From Phoronis australis (lineage: Eukaryota; Phoronida; Phoronidae): 64,000 nucleotides of DNA. Location: the NCBI GenBank assembly GCA_002633005.1, contig NMRA01000402.1, forward strand, positions 273,540 to 337,539, in the 5' to 3' direction. The position numbers were made by a program, and so were the translations under genes. Shown one piece after another: positions 1-11,700 of the stretch. Position 1 is the stretch's first letter. Each line of letters starts with the position of its first letter. The notes below the pieces were generated by a model. It did not search any database, was not told where the DNA came from, and saw only the letters and a list, made by a program, of their open reading frames with translations.

Positions 1-1263
1 AGATAACTAATTGACGGAATTCAATAAAACGTGACACAGGGGTACAGCACTAAGCCAGGACCAGTCAAATTTCGGGCGGATTTCGACCACTGCAACACTC
101 CGTAGTGGCCATTTTGTCTGGTTGACCAATTGTCTGCCCAATGTTTCAAAATCTTTTTTGTGGTGAAATTTGGTACACGTGTGTCAGACATTACTAGGGC
201 GATAACATTTAACCTGTAATTTCCCAGACGACAGTGTTTTTGGGAAAAGTGTTTCTCGATGATATCCATAGACATATGTGATGGCAACGCTCCCGCACAA
301 GTTAATGTTTGGTGGAATTTGACCTACTGCAGCGCACTTTTTAGTATTTTTGGATATCTAGAAATTAAAGCAGGTGTAATTTAACACACATAATGGGTGT
401 TACGGCAATGCGCTGGTAACGATATGTATTTTCGGGCAGATTTGACTACTGCAGCGTACCCTAGTGGATGTTCCATTTTGGAGATGATGCCAGATACACA
501 TCACACCGTGGGCGCGGATCAAAGCTCCGCGTTGCTCTTTTTGTTATGTGTTTTAAAGAAAATGGATCTACAAATGTTTTTCTGTAACAAATAGAACTTA
601 GTTTAAGAGGTTGAAATACTGTACTTTCAGTCAACTTATATACAGATTCCAAGTATTGCGAATCTCACACAACCCTCTATGAATCTGGTGCGTCTTTAAA
701 TTTTGACGTAGGTCAGATAAACTGTCAGTTTTGTGTCATTTCCTTGCGAGGGGCACCCACCATAAACTTGAGAACCTGTTTCTCAACTCCCTAAGGTAGA
801 CTACAAGCGCCCAGGTACCACACGCAATCAAAATGAATGCTCAATGCATAAACTTAGAGGCACGTAGGAAGGTATTGGGGTGGCGCAAACTAATTTGACT
901 TCGCCAAACTTGTGTCCCTCGTGGTCCCAAATTTCTTGCTCCCCAATATTGCCACCAATTCTGCCCTCTGGACGTCGCCACTATTGCACCCCGCCGTAGA
1001 AGCACAGACTTTGCCGTTTAGGATTAAACCCTGTTAAGACAGCACCAGGACCTTGGTTGCCCCCGTGCCAAAGAAATAACGGGAAAGTGTTACTGTTAAA
1101 GGAGAATGCCACCCGATTTAATTAGTCCTTTTTACCGTCTCAATCGGTCAATATCCACATCGCCTCTTAAACGGTCGACCTCAAATTGCTGAGAGGTGTC
1201 GCGTTAACCTTTGAGGAAGGTGAGAAGCGACGCAGCGACGTCAGTGGTTCGCCTGCAGAGTGA
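1..1263. repeat. Non-coding, with degenerate direct repeats
   Basis: No exon was recognised. Segments at about 62-118 and 425-480 share TTCGGGC-GATTT-GAC-ACTGC and a later TAGTGG...CCATTTTG, and a shorter partial copy lies at 310-345. A related GTGGCCATTTTGGAG piece occurs near 9143. They look like fragments of one dispersed repeat. Confidence 0.4.
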
Positions 1264-1660
1264 ATGCCGGTCTATTGCGGTGCATCGGTTCCTGCTTGTC
1301 CGATCTATGAAGCTGCGAAGAAAGCGGGTATATCCGTTTTTTCGACTTCCTCGAGAGCCCGAAATGCCTAGGAAGTGACTCGCGATAGTGAAGAATGAAA
1401 GGTACGATGTTAATAGCAAGTATGAGGCCGTGAAACATCTCCGTGTGTGTGGCCGGCATTTCATCGACAGTGATTTCTCTGACAAATTCCGGCTTACCAA
1501 AGAACTATCCATACGTTCCTTTGCCTATGCATGTTCACGGCGCCTCTCTAGTATTTCGTCGGATGAGCTCTTGACTATGTCGGGATTAGCGCCGGGCGAC
1601 TTGCCATGCAGACGTTTATTATTCTGCGTTCTGTTTCAAAATGAATTATTCTCATCCTAA
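1264..1660 (+). pseudogene. THAP-domain relic (frameshift and stop)
   Basis: An ATG at 1264 opens MPVYCGAS...YEAAKKAGIS; after a T-run near 1340 the frame must shift by one to read FFRLPREPEMPRK, then a TGA sits where THAP domains have their invariant Trp, followed by LAIVKNERYD and VCGRHFIDSDFSDKFR. THAP domains are C2CH zinc modules found in P-element-like transposases and host proteins. The order (FxxxP, W, VCxxHF..DDF) fits, but the first Cys pair is irregular and two lesions interrupt it, so it is probably dead transposon or gene debris. Confidence 0.55.
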
Positions 1661-2497
1661 CCAATGCTTATATGAAACTGAAACAAAGTCTGTCTTATTA
1701 GATACAATTTGATCGGACTGATAAGTGTCAACCGCTGTTAAGTTTTAGGTACTATATGTTTTGCCGTGATAGTAGTACGCTGTAGCGTTACTGAGTACTA
1801 CTAACGCTAAGCTTTTCTCTAATCGCTATCCTTTTTGCCATTAAAAATGCATGTCAAAAAATCGGTATTTTGTAGAAAAATTGATTACGGGGGCATTTCG
1901 GCAAAACTGGTGGCGACTGACGGTAAAAATGGGGCGTAAAAAGGTGGCGGGGGTAACGCGTCGCCTGCACGACAGTAAATCTAGTAGGTGGGTGCAATAC
2001 GCTTTTTTCGAAAAACCGTTACGGCAAAAGTATACGGGAGGGTTGAAATGTGCGCGGATCACTCGTTTCCAAGTCAACCGGTCATGATTGTTACGCAAAT
2101 CAACCCCAGCAGGCTTTCCGCTGACTAATATCTGGACTTTGTACAATCACAGATCATACAACAGATTCACAAGTCCGAAATTGCCACTTTCCGATGACTG
2201 GGAAGACAACTTATTGGCACTTAGTAAAAGCGTGACTCACACCAGGCGCCGCTAGTGAAGAGCAACTTCTCCGGCGGACATATTGTGTTGCTCGTCCGTT
2301 GTGCATACGACCACAGATTTTGTCCATTGAGGATAAACAGAGTTGGCGGTCCATGTACTATAATCTGTGGTGCTATCGATAAATTGACTCGATTACAAGT
2401 GAAAATCGAATGAGAAACCTAAGAGTTGTTCATACGTTTTTGTGTAAATGTATTCTTCATAAATAATGAACACCTGAAAAACGTTGACAAATCTTTT
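1661..2497. other. Non-coding spacer downstream of the channel gene
   Basis: No credible exon on either strand. It presumably holds the channel's 3' UTR on the minus strand, but I saw no clear poly(A) signal close to the stop. Confidence 0.3.
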
Positions 2498-2827
2498 TTA
2501 CGTGGAAGTGATCGGCTTTTTCCTGCATAGGTTCTCGCAACTTCTTGGCAACGTTAAAAAACTTTCCTTTGCCTTGAGTGTTTTTGTTTTACCATATTTC
2601 CCGTAAAGCTCGCGCGCGTTTTTTCTGATAATTTTGGCACATTCCGGGAACATCGATTTCACCTCGTCGAGCGACGCTCTGCTCAGCGCTAAAATGTCCA
2701 CGTGCGTCTCGCATCGAATTGAGGCACACGATGGCTTCCGGAAAACCAGATTTAACTGTCCCACGACGTCTCCCTCTTGGAGATCATGCGCGTCCGTATC
2801 TTCGCTCTTGTCTTCTACTACCGCGCA
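2498..2827 (-). CDS. Channel exon: second half of cyclic-nucleotide-binding fold and C terminus
   Basis: Acceptor attgcag, phase 0, ends at TAA. It carries the phosphate-binding-cassette position and C helix: GDVVGQLNLVFRKPSCASIR then DILALSRASLDEVKSMFPEC. The expected GE is GQ and the expected RTA is SCA. The tail after the C helix is short and basic. A possible internal donor (GTAAAA after TATG in LYGKYGK) means the true last exon might lie further down, so the C terminus is provisional. Confidence 0.82.
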   Translation of the reverse strand, partial: CAVVEDKSEDTDAHDLQEGDVVGQLNLVFRKPSCASIRCETHVDILALSRASLDEVKSMFPECAKIIRKNARELYGKYGKTKTLKAKESFLTLPRSCENLCRKKPITST

Positions 2828-5800
2828 CTGCAATACACAACGAGAAATTAAAATCAGTTGTTTCCCAGTTTAATTCTCGTCTGTTGCAGATCTAATGAGA
2901 GCAGTAGAGTGTTGCTTTTCTCGTGGATAGATAATAACACTTCCCAATGTGAAAATGCCTTTGCCATATAGTTAAATTTCAATGGAAATCGTCCCCGTGA
3001 AACTCTCATCGTGATTGCTCATCATGCCTATTTGCAATAGTATCAGTGCCTGGCAAGCCAAAAGTCGGCTGTGATGCCACCGTATGTTTACGAACCGACA
3101 ACCGTCCCACAGCGCAATTGAAAAACAACAGTGTCTCCACCACCTGTGGCTTCTACATGGCCGGACCCCTAATTCGTGCAACGTCATAATTAAGCAGTAG
3201 CTTATTTGTCAGCGTATCGGATAATGCGGCACTGACCTTTCCTCTGTGTATGTAGAAGATATCTGTTTCCACGTCACCTTTGCGAACCACGTAATCTCCC
3301 TCAATTAGAATCACATGTCTGACGTGTACAGACAGCTGGTACAGGAAAGCTTGTGACACCTTCTTAAGTACAGGTATCTAAAACATGAGGGCGATCGAGA
3401 CAAGGAAAAAAACAAGATTCAGTCTGTTTGAGGGATCAAGATTTTTACAAAGTGAATCTAAAATGGCAAACGCACCAAAACAATTATTTAAGTAGTTGGT
3501 AATCAAGATCTTTTTAAGGAATAAACATTCTAGAACAAAGACTTCATTCTCGAAGAGTCAATAGTCAGAATTTGGGCGTCTACGACCCTACGAAACGGTT
3601 TACTTAACCTGTACTTCCTCAGTATTTGGCTGCCAAAAACAATGCGTGAATTAAGCCGCCTTAGCTAAACATCGGTCACATAATATTCTTTACAATAGTA
3701 AAACTTGATTTCTGTTACTAAGAAGATAATCAAAACCACCAGCGACTCAAGAAAATTTTTCAAAGCAGTTTGATGTTGGTCAAAATTAAAATTGGGTAAT
3801 CGAAAATGGTGAAGGTATTGCCTGCAACAGTTCAGGACCAGATTAGAACAGTTTGTCAATGTTTAACATCTCAAAGAAGTTCGGTTTAGAATTTATCATT
3901 GACAATGAAACCAGGACGATTCCAGCTGTCTATTCTGAAATAACGGCCTGTCCGTCTCACTAAGTTCTCTCGCAGCGACCTCATGTGACTAGAAGAGCCC
4001 TGCAAATGTCAACATGACAGCCTGAACCGGGTGTCTAATCTTTTACTCGAAAAATAACTACATGTATTTTGACATTTTCTGCTCTACTTTTAGTACTATC
4101 AGGATAATGCGGTAGACCAGGAATAGCAAAAATCCGTTCAAGGAAGGCTATAATTTGTAGGTTATTAAAACGCAGATTATAAAGTCCGCTGTGATGTCAC
4201 CGTATCTTTACAAAACCACAAACGTCACAGAGTGCAATTGACAAACAACAGCAGCGCTGATTACACTATGAGGAACATTTGCAGCAGATGAAATCTTCGA
4301 GATAAAACCGTTAGGATAGTCACGATTTTGTAAGATGTTGTTGTAGGTAAGAAATCGAAATTGCACCGAACCTTTCTGAAAAAGTCTTCCGCCATGCAGT
4401 AGAAGAATTCCGACTGCAGCGTGAAAGGGGCGTCATCCAACAATTTCTTAATGTCGTAGCCACAATTTCTCCTCCACATGTGCCGGAAGTAGGCGATCAC
4501 GTGCCGTTGCATCTTGGGAGGTACGTCTTGGTCATTCAAGTGCGTTCGTATGGCGTCAAACCGCTCAGTGTAGACCATACGTGTCATTTCGATGTTGGAG
4601 AGTGTAGCCGATATCGTTGCCAAAATAAATCCAAACATCAGTTTGCCAGTGAACATGACAAATGCCGCGTAGCCTAAACAAGCAAGGGAAAGAAAGAGCA
4701 AGGTAAAACTCAGTCACTCCGTTCATCTCCAAAAAGCTCCACAGACGGTTCGTGTACTGTTATTGATCCGTATGCAGGGTTCAGTTTCAATTTTCATTTT
4801 GAAATTGAATATCGACACTTGAAATATTCAATTAAGTTCGAAAATTCAAAGGTCAATCTAGGATAGAAAAATGAAATTTGCAATATTTCGTGGTTCGGTT
4901 AAGTTGATTTATGAAAATTTAGTTAATTACCAAGGTTCGATTTCCAATCTAAACTGAAACAAAGGACCACGAGAGATTCAGGTTCGTTTATTATTATTTC
5001 CTTCCAGAGTGTATTGAATTTTTCATCTGGAAAATGTTAGTCCATGGTAATTTTACTTGAATCCTGGAACTTCGAACATCGAACATTGTTCCAGGTTCCA
5101 AGTTCCAGTTCATCCAAGCTTCTAACCTGCGACACTGCAACACGGAACCTACAACATAAATAGCAATGTAACATAGGCGCTGGAGTCAATAACAATCTTG
5201 TGGCTAGTTAAGAGGGACATTTTTAATGTTGGCACCACACTGTTGCTGTATTTTGTTATCGAAACATCAAAATACTTGACTTTTTACAAAATAGTGTGAA
5301 TGGTTTTCAGTTTATCAAATTTCAGGTAAAAAATATCACTACGTTATGGATACTCGCGTTCACCTGTTCACAGCATTTTCACCCGGCGTATCCGTAACAG
5401 TGACAAGCAATTGCTTTGTTTTGTTTTCATTTTCATAGTTTAAAGGCAGTAGTTGTGGAAAAAATTGTTTAACTTTCAAAAATCTAAAACTAGACGGATC
5501 GCGAAAGGTAGAAACTTTTGCAGTTGGATTTGGGCGACTACAAAGAATTTGACATCACATTGTGCGAGGTGTCTCGAGAAAAAGTAAGAGTTTTGAGCGC
5601 GGGTAGGCAAAGTCTACGTGCACTGAAGGCTCGTAACTCTGGACTGACACTCGTGAAGGGCCAAGAGCCACGGCATAGCTGGTTAATTAAGCTGCTATGC
5701 GGCAACAGGGTCAGGAATGGACAAAAACAGGTAGCGTCGACATTTGACAGGCACAGAATGAGATCAATGGAACCTGCTTACAGGTTCGAAGAGCACGAAA

Positions 5801-8726
5801 CCACGGGAATAACGTGCAAAAACATGGTTCCTGTTGTAAATTCACTAGAATGTGGAGTAAAATAACAATACACGGAGAAATTAAATTGTAAAAAAGTAAG
5901 TTCTTTGCATTTTATTTTCGTCGGTGCGTGATCAGTACATTTTTGTGCTTGAAGTTGTCGGATGAGGGTATTGGGCCATTTTGTTAATTGAGATTTTAGT
6001 ATTCTCAAATGGTAGAGACCTTTTTCGATGCTGAGATATGCACGTATGTCCCCATAGCCAGTTGACGTCATTGTCGCTATCGTCCAGTAGACTGCAGTAC
6101 TGTAGCGGCTAAACGAATCCATCCTGTCAACACCTGAAAGAGTACTCGCGACAGTTACACGTGCTGCCAGCCATGTTTATGAATTTATATCCGTTTCAAG
6201 TGCTGCCTAAAACGCCAGTGTTTCCGCTTGTTCTTTCGCTAGCAACAAAACGCCGGAAATGTGAACGGTCGGAAGGGTCACTTTTGCTTACGCTTTGCTG
6301 GAGGTCTGGGTTACCCCGCAACTACTGGAGTTTTGCTAGCACTTTTGTAAGTAGACCGCCACTTCAAAGGACGCACGTGCGTGCGAGTAGGAACCTTTTG
6401 TTCTATCGTCACGTCAAGCATTTTTGCAAAGAGTGAACGCGTTTTGACACTGGAGTTCGCTTAAAAGCGACTTGGGTTACGAGGAAACAAACTACATGTA
6501 ACTGCTGGCGAAAATTACCTCTTCGTGGACAGTCGCTTTCTGTATGACTCAAGCGTTAGCGTTTTCGGTAGCATTTTAGCAGGGTAAATTGATAGCGCTT
6601 TTGCCACTCATGTGAACCTAGTATTAGTCGTCACCTATTACGCAGAGTGAACAATACTACAGGAAATAAAACAGGACTACTAAAAGTACTATGCAAGTGC
6701 TGAAGCGGTAGTAATTCGTTAATTTTGTAAACTTGGTCATGAGATGCAAATGATGTTTTGAAACAGTCTACTTTCTTAAAAAAGAGAGATTCATAGAATC
6801 AAAACAATGCGTGGTACGCAAGATTTTACGCACCATAAGAGGTGCGAAAATTGGTGTGGGAATTAGAACTGAACTAAACATCGCTTTCAGGCTTTGCTAA
6901 TCTGAAAACGACACTGAGCAATGCGTTTAAGTATACGTGTACGTCACGAAAGCTTAGAGTGTCAAGAGATCGTCCATTCCTTGAAAACAGTACAGAAGTT
7001 ACAATATGACTATTACATTGTAGGAATTAAAAGAAACATTGTGTCCCCGCAATTACATAAAATGAAGTGTTGCCATTAGTGTTCTACAAGCGTGCCAGTG
7101 TGACCTCACCTCTCTTCACCGCCCATGAGCCGTAGTGGCACGTGTTGTGGGGACAGGCGAGCGCACACCATGCGCAAGCCAAGCTGTGCACGGTCGTCAG
7201 AAGTATGATGGCATATTTGCACAGGCGTACCAGCAGAACACTGTAACATTAACACTCGATCAGAGATTAATATGCAATAGTGAGAATCTAAAAGAACCAT
7301 AAAAACATCACATCAGCTTTCATAGAGTGGAAGACGCCACCAAAAACAAGATGGCACTTTTGGCATTCTTGTTTCTCGTAAAACGTAGCAAGATGTCAAT
7401 TACACGAGTCATTCTAATTGTTTTTGATCCGTGCAGTAATAATTGTGATGGAGTCCATTCATATACAACTATCAAGCAGTGCGACTGGTTTGAGCTCCGG
7501 ACTCCCGTTTGCGAGACCCGGGTTCGAATCCTGACCTTACCGGCAGGCAATCCACCATTGCTCAAAGGTGACTTCGTTCTCCTCCGCTGTGCAAAAAAAT
7601 GAAATAAACTAGTATCCAACCATATCTCTACGTGCACGTGCTGTAGGTGTATGCTGCACTTGACCATGTTTTCGACGCTCTTTCCCTTTCTGAGTGCACT
7701 TGCACTGGTGGAAGTATGACGTCGCAAGGAGGCAGGGGATTACTATCGAAGCATAAGTCAGCCAAAGCCGTAGAAACACCATGCAGATGGAGGTTTTCGT
7801 TTGGGGGCGTCAAGAAGAGGGCACTGAATCAGAGTGTCATCTTCACTGTAAATTTGCACGCGCTTTATACCTTGCTCAAGGTTTGTCAATCTTGAATTCC
7901 GATTTGCTAGCGGAGGAAGTCCCGTATCGCAACTGGAACACCTTCTGTTCAAACTTTTCTAATACACAAACTACTCACTATATCGTTATTCTCACCTAAC
8001 ATTTGTAAAAGAGGTTCAGCTTGAAAAGACTGGAACTTGAATAAGCCGGCCTATTGTAAGCCAGTAGAGCAGGTACTCACTTAATGTTCAGTTCGCTTTC
8101 CCATTCTTTCATATACTCTATGCAGCGCACAACTCGCAGCACGCGGTTCAATCGAAGATAGGTGAATGCATCCGCCGCTGTTAGCTTATCGGAGATGAAC
8201 ACAGATATGAATTCTAACGGAAATTCCTTCACCAAGTCCACCATCAGTCCAGTGCGTGAGTACAAATATCGCCGATAGACGGCGGTGAAGTCTCTGCAAG
8301 ACATGCCTGAGCTGTCCTGGAAACTCACGTGAAATCGTATGTATATCTACAAACAACATGTTTTAATGTTACAAACAAAACAGGACTCAAATCTTTTGCT
8401 TTCGTGGACAGGGCTCCATGTAGAACTACTTTAACACGTACGGGTACTTGTACTGACAAATGTCCACAATTTGAATTTGACAACCGAAACATAAAACAAC
8501 AGATGCTTGATTTTATTTCTTTCACTTCTCTTAATTCAAACTTTTGATAACTACACCAGGCAGCCTGTTCTTTCAGGAAACTACAATAATTAAACAGCAA
8601 ATCTCTACTGCAGCGGCCAATTCTCAGCCGGTCAATAATTTTCCTTACCTCGAAACCAAAGAATACACAGGTGATGTAAAACAACACCAGGTGTAAAGGA
8701 TCTTCGTTGCCTGCAGCAAATGTACT
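2498..8726 (-). CDS. Cyclic-nucleotide-binding-domain (CNG/HCN/KCNH superfamily) K+-type channel, seven 3' exons, N terminus missing
   Basis: Seven minus-strand exons join in one open frame: 8726-8649, 8316-8081, 7240-7110, 6133-6020, 4673-4372, 3377-3237 and 2827-2498 (stop TAA). Every junction has AG acceptor, GT donor and matching phase (0, 2, 1, 1, 0, 0). The product runs S2 (LVLFYITCVFFGFE), S3 (TGLMVDLVKEFPLE), an S4 with Arg at every third position (LRLNRVLRVVR), S5, a pore helix and TSTGYGDI filter, S6, C-linker and a CNB fold. The family forms tetrameric plasma-membrane cation channels. GYGD predicts K+ selectivity, unlike the CNG (GET) or typical HCN (GYGAQ) filters. The CNB fold lacks the usual phosphate-cassette Glu and Arg, so ligand gating is doubtful. 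S1 and the cytosolic N terminus need at least one exon above 8726 that I could not find. Family is certain from domain order; the subfamily is not resolved (invertebrate CNG-like or tetrameric CNGK-like). Confidence 0.88.
3237..3377 (-). CDS. Channel exon: first half of cyclic-nucleotide-binding fold
   Basis: Acceptor gttttag; donor GTCAGT directly after AAAG is close to consensus and gives phase 0. The 47 codons encode the CNBD beta-roll start: EGDYVVRKGDVETDIFYIHR, matching the family pattern GDyi.rkGd.g.emyii..G. The open frame continues past the donor to about 3153, but splicing at 3237 gives an uninterrupted alignment (RGK followed by CAVV). Confidence 0.87.
4372..4673 (-). CDS. Channel exon: S6 and C-linker
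   Basis: Acceptor tgtttag, donor GTTCGG (non-consensus after GT), 302 bases. It encodes S6 (AAFVMFTGKLMFGFILATI), then the post-S6 A' helix (ERFDAIRTHLNDQDVPPKMQ) and C-linker helices with the YFRHMW...LL.DAP.TLQ pattern shared by CNG and HCN proteins. Confidence 0.88.
6020..6133 (-). CDS. Channel exon: pore helix and selectivity filter
   Basis: Acceptor tttcag; 114 bases in frame with both neighbours. It encodes YSTAVYWTIATMTSTGYGDI, a pore loop with a complete K+ channel signature (TxGYGD). The donor GTCTCT is a weak match to consensus but is the one that restores the frame to the next exon. Confidence 0.88.
7110..7240 (-). CDS. Channel exon: S5
   Basis: Found by phase: the previous exon leaves AA and this one begins with T after ttacag, restoring the frame. 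The 131 bases encode KYAIILLTTVHSLACAW, a good S5 with the HxxAC pattern of the family (HW.AC in CNG/HCN), then a Cys-rich turret (ACPHNTCHYGSW). Donor gtgagg, phase 1. Confidence 0.85.
7479..7545 (+). repeat. tRNA-derived SINE-like head
   Basis: The segment ends in a good Pol III B box (GGGTTCGAATCC at about 7519-7530) preceded by an A-box-like stretch, within a channel intron. The flanks do not form an acceptor stem, so this is a tRNA-derived repeat and not a functional tRNA. Confidence 0.45.
8081..8316 (-). CDS. Channel exon: S2-S3 loop, S3 and S4 voltage sensor
   Basis: Acceptor tttccag, donor gtgagt, 236 bases ending in phase 2. It encodes the basic S2-S3 loop (YRRYLYSRTG), S3 with the family-typical D and PLE, and S4 with four Arg spaced by three (LRLNRVLRVVR), followed by a KEWESE stretch like the S4-S5 linker of HCN/CNG channels. 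Confidence 0.88.
8649..8726 (-). CDS. Channel exon: S2 segment
   Basis: The acceptor is tttttcag and the donor gtaagg on the minus strand; 26 codons, phase 0 at both ends. It encodes a hydrophobic stretch (LHLVLFYITCVFFGFE) fitting the end of S1-S2 loop and S2. It is the most 5' exon recognised; the partner encoding S1 must splice in phase 0 upstream. Confidence 0.7.
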
Positions 8727-11700
8727 CTGAAAAAACACGATGTTTCTTTATGTATGACTTTGGGTAAGTACATATTATGTCCACCAAGATCGTGTTTCAG
8801 TTTACGTCAAGTGCGACACGAGAAGTCAAGGAATCATGCCGATTACAACTGGTGGGATTTCATCTGCAGCACTGCTCTATTTTTCAAATTCATTGTGGGA
8901 CGACTCGCGTCGTAAACATCGGGTAAAAACACAGGTAACTTTGAGACACGTGACCTCAATGGAGAGCCTTCCGCAGACTCAGTTAATTGCGCAAGACCTC
9001 GCGACTGAAAAGTGGGTGTAGGCTAGGGAGCTTACAAGCGTATCCTAGCAAAACGACAGTCAACGTAGAATTTGTTTGTTGAATTGTATAGGCCTCGGGT
9101 CGTACACTATGGGCCGTACAGATCACGGAAGGCACACTAATGTGGCCATTTTGGAGGGGCAATTTTCTTTGGTGTTTTCGATATCACGAAACCTTGCTCC
9201 ATGTCTCCAGGTTTGAAGTTGCACATTCCATAATATTGAGTTAATTCTGCAAACCCGACCCGTGATGAAAAACCTTTAAAGCAGGGGCGACACTGGAGTG
9301 ATACTAGAAGTATTTCCTTAGGTTGCATTAACTCGTAAAACAAGAGCATTTTTTATTTTTTCACATTAAAATGCACCTTAAAACAGACTGCACCTGGTGC
9401 TGAAATTCTGAAGTACCGTTCCAAGCTTTTCATTACTGTTACTGAAGATGTAAACAGAAATGCGCTGCCTAACTGATAATGTTGCCAGTTAGTTCTATAA
9501 CACATTTGCAAACCTTGTGAAGCACTTGTTTTCTCCCCCAAGAACCATTCAACTAAAAAAGATGGCAATAAAAATTCACCATGATATAGACTGAATCCAT
9601 TAATTCCCTCCAAAACCGAAGATGGTCGCCTGAGTACAAGACATTTAACTTCCGTTTAACTTTTTTGTTACTCTACGCGTCCCATCCCGACAGCATAGGC
9701 CATCTACGGTGAAAATAACACCTCGTTCCTAATCACAAAGTGAACCTTTTGTTAAGCTGCTGCACAAGTAAACCTAACCTCTTATCAAAAACTAAAACTT
9801 TTGATTTAAACTTCCCACGTACCATTACGCAAACGGGATCGTGATCCTAATACGAAAATCGACAGAAGGGTTTTCATACATGTACACGTTTTTATTCTCT
9901 ATTAGCCAAACGCTCCCAGTACTTTTTCAAGCCCAGTGGGTTAAACTGAAGCTGGAGTTTAGGGACAAACATCTGCAAAAGGGATACATTTTCTTGGAAC
10001 TTCCAACCAAAGGGTGCTTTTTGAGTTCCGTGCCTAAATGGGTGGGTATTCTCACAGTAAGAGAGGGCCCATTCGGAATACCTCAGAAATTTTCGGCAAA
10101 TGTAATAACTTCGAGAATGACGCATACGTGTTCACCTGTGATAGATACCCTAGTAATTAAATGTTTTCGTTGGCCGAGTGAACTTTTGTCATATTGCCAA
10201 TCATTCTTCCGCCTGAAAGTCACATGACTTTCCGTATGATTGTAAATCTGCACACGCCCTAGTTGCATGCACCTCAGCGGATAAATTCGAGGCTACAAAA
10301 ATTGTCAAGATGACTTAAACCACAACCTCACGATCCGTACGGTTGACCCACATCAATGCCACAGGATCCAACGGATTGTTCTAAAACCCACGATCCCCTG
10401 GACCGCAACAACCCACGACACCCTCGACAAAGTCTACACAAGCTCGACTCGATCTGAACATAGAACAAGCGCTGGCTTGCAGGACGAACGAGTCGGGCAC
10501 TGAGCTCGGCTGGCTTTTCCTTGTTTTTTTTTTTTGCAATTAAGAGAGTCAACGCGACCAAATCAAATCCAAGACTTACCAACGTTACGAATGATAGAGT
10601 GTAATCGTATGGTCTGCTCCTCAGGGAAAGGCAGATTCAAGCTTTTTGGGAGAGTTCGAGGAACCGCCGAATATGTAAATTCTTCAGTAAATACAGTTTG
10701 ACAAAACAAATTGTTAACTAAAAACTATCCCAATCTTATATGGAGTATATTGTAAATGAGTATACAACAGAAATCAAATAATAAAAAACGTGAAATTATG
10801 TACATTCACGTTAACGTACTCTCCCTAAGTTTATATAGTAGAACAGGGCCATTGCTAACTGCTCGAGGAACTATTTCCGTGACAACGATAGCGCGCTCAC
10901 AATTCGCTATTTCAGACCACGTTCTTACGCCACTTTCTGTTTTTAACCACCAGACCTGAGCCAGAGCAGATTCGAGCGTAGGAAAGTCATTCAGCGGCGC
11001 AATATGACCATGAACTGTGTAAAAAGCGCAAACATACACCTAATCTCAAAAGTAGTGGGTCGAGGGGGTCGTGGGTGGGGGGTCGTGGATCTAGGGGGTC
11101 GTGGGGTGTGGGGTCAAGGGGATTTTAGAGCCATCCGGATCAAACCTTGTGACAGAACTGAAAAGTGGGAAATAGTTTAAGGTGACCGAGGCTAGTTCAA
11201 AAATTGTGGCGACCAGATGAGGGTTGAAAGCTTTGGTGTCCTGGGGAGCGTACTAACAACTTTTGAAGAATATTTACGATGTAAAATTTACGAATAAATG
11301 TACCATATCAGTGATTATGGAAAAAAGTGAACAATCTAATAAAGATAAAGAGTAAGATGCATTGGTACGAAAATATTAAAACAGCATACCAAAGATTTTG
11401 AATTCAGCGGAAGCCCAATAAGCAATTGATCAAATCAGAGGTTGTGTAGACGAGGGCGACATTAACATGTATTTTAAGTTGTCATGTAATCTTGTTGAGC
11501 ACACGGGAGGACAACAAATAAAACAGTCTACTTTGAACAAAATGACCAATTTGAACACGGGTACTCCAGAGAAGTGTATTGATGTTGAACATTGCTAACA
11601 CCGACGTCATATTTTTGTGGAGGGCATTCTCAATAAACATAGGCCTATGACTGTTGATAGTATCAACAACTCGGTTTCACATGACAGAATTACACAAACG

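Noticed and set aside
3153-3236. Extension of the channel CNB exon beyond 3237
   Set aside because: The open frame continues, but the GTCAGT donor at 3236-3231 yields an ungapped CNB alignment (RGK to CAVVED) and the extension does not align.
5518-5865. A 115-codon plus-strand open frame inside a channel intron
   Set aside because: It lies antisense to the channel gene, shows no domain or codon pattern, and open frames of this size are expected by chance in 64 kb.
9841-10227. A 128-codon plus-strand open frame
   Set aside because: No recognisable domain, no exon-like borders and no sign of a homolog; treated as chance.
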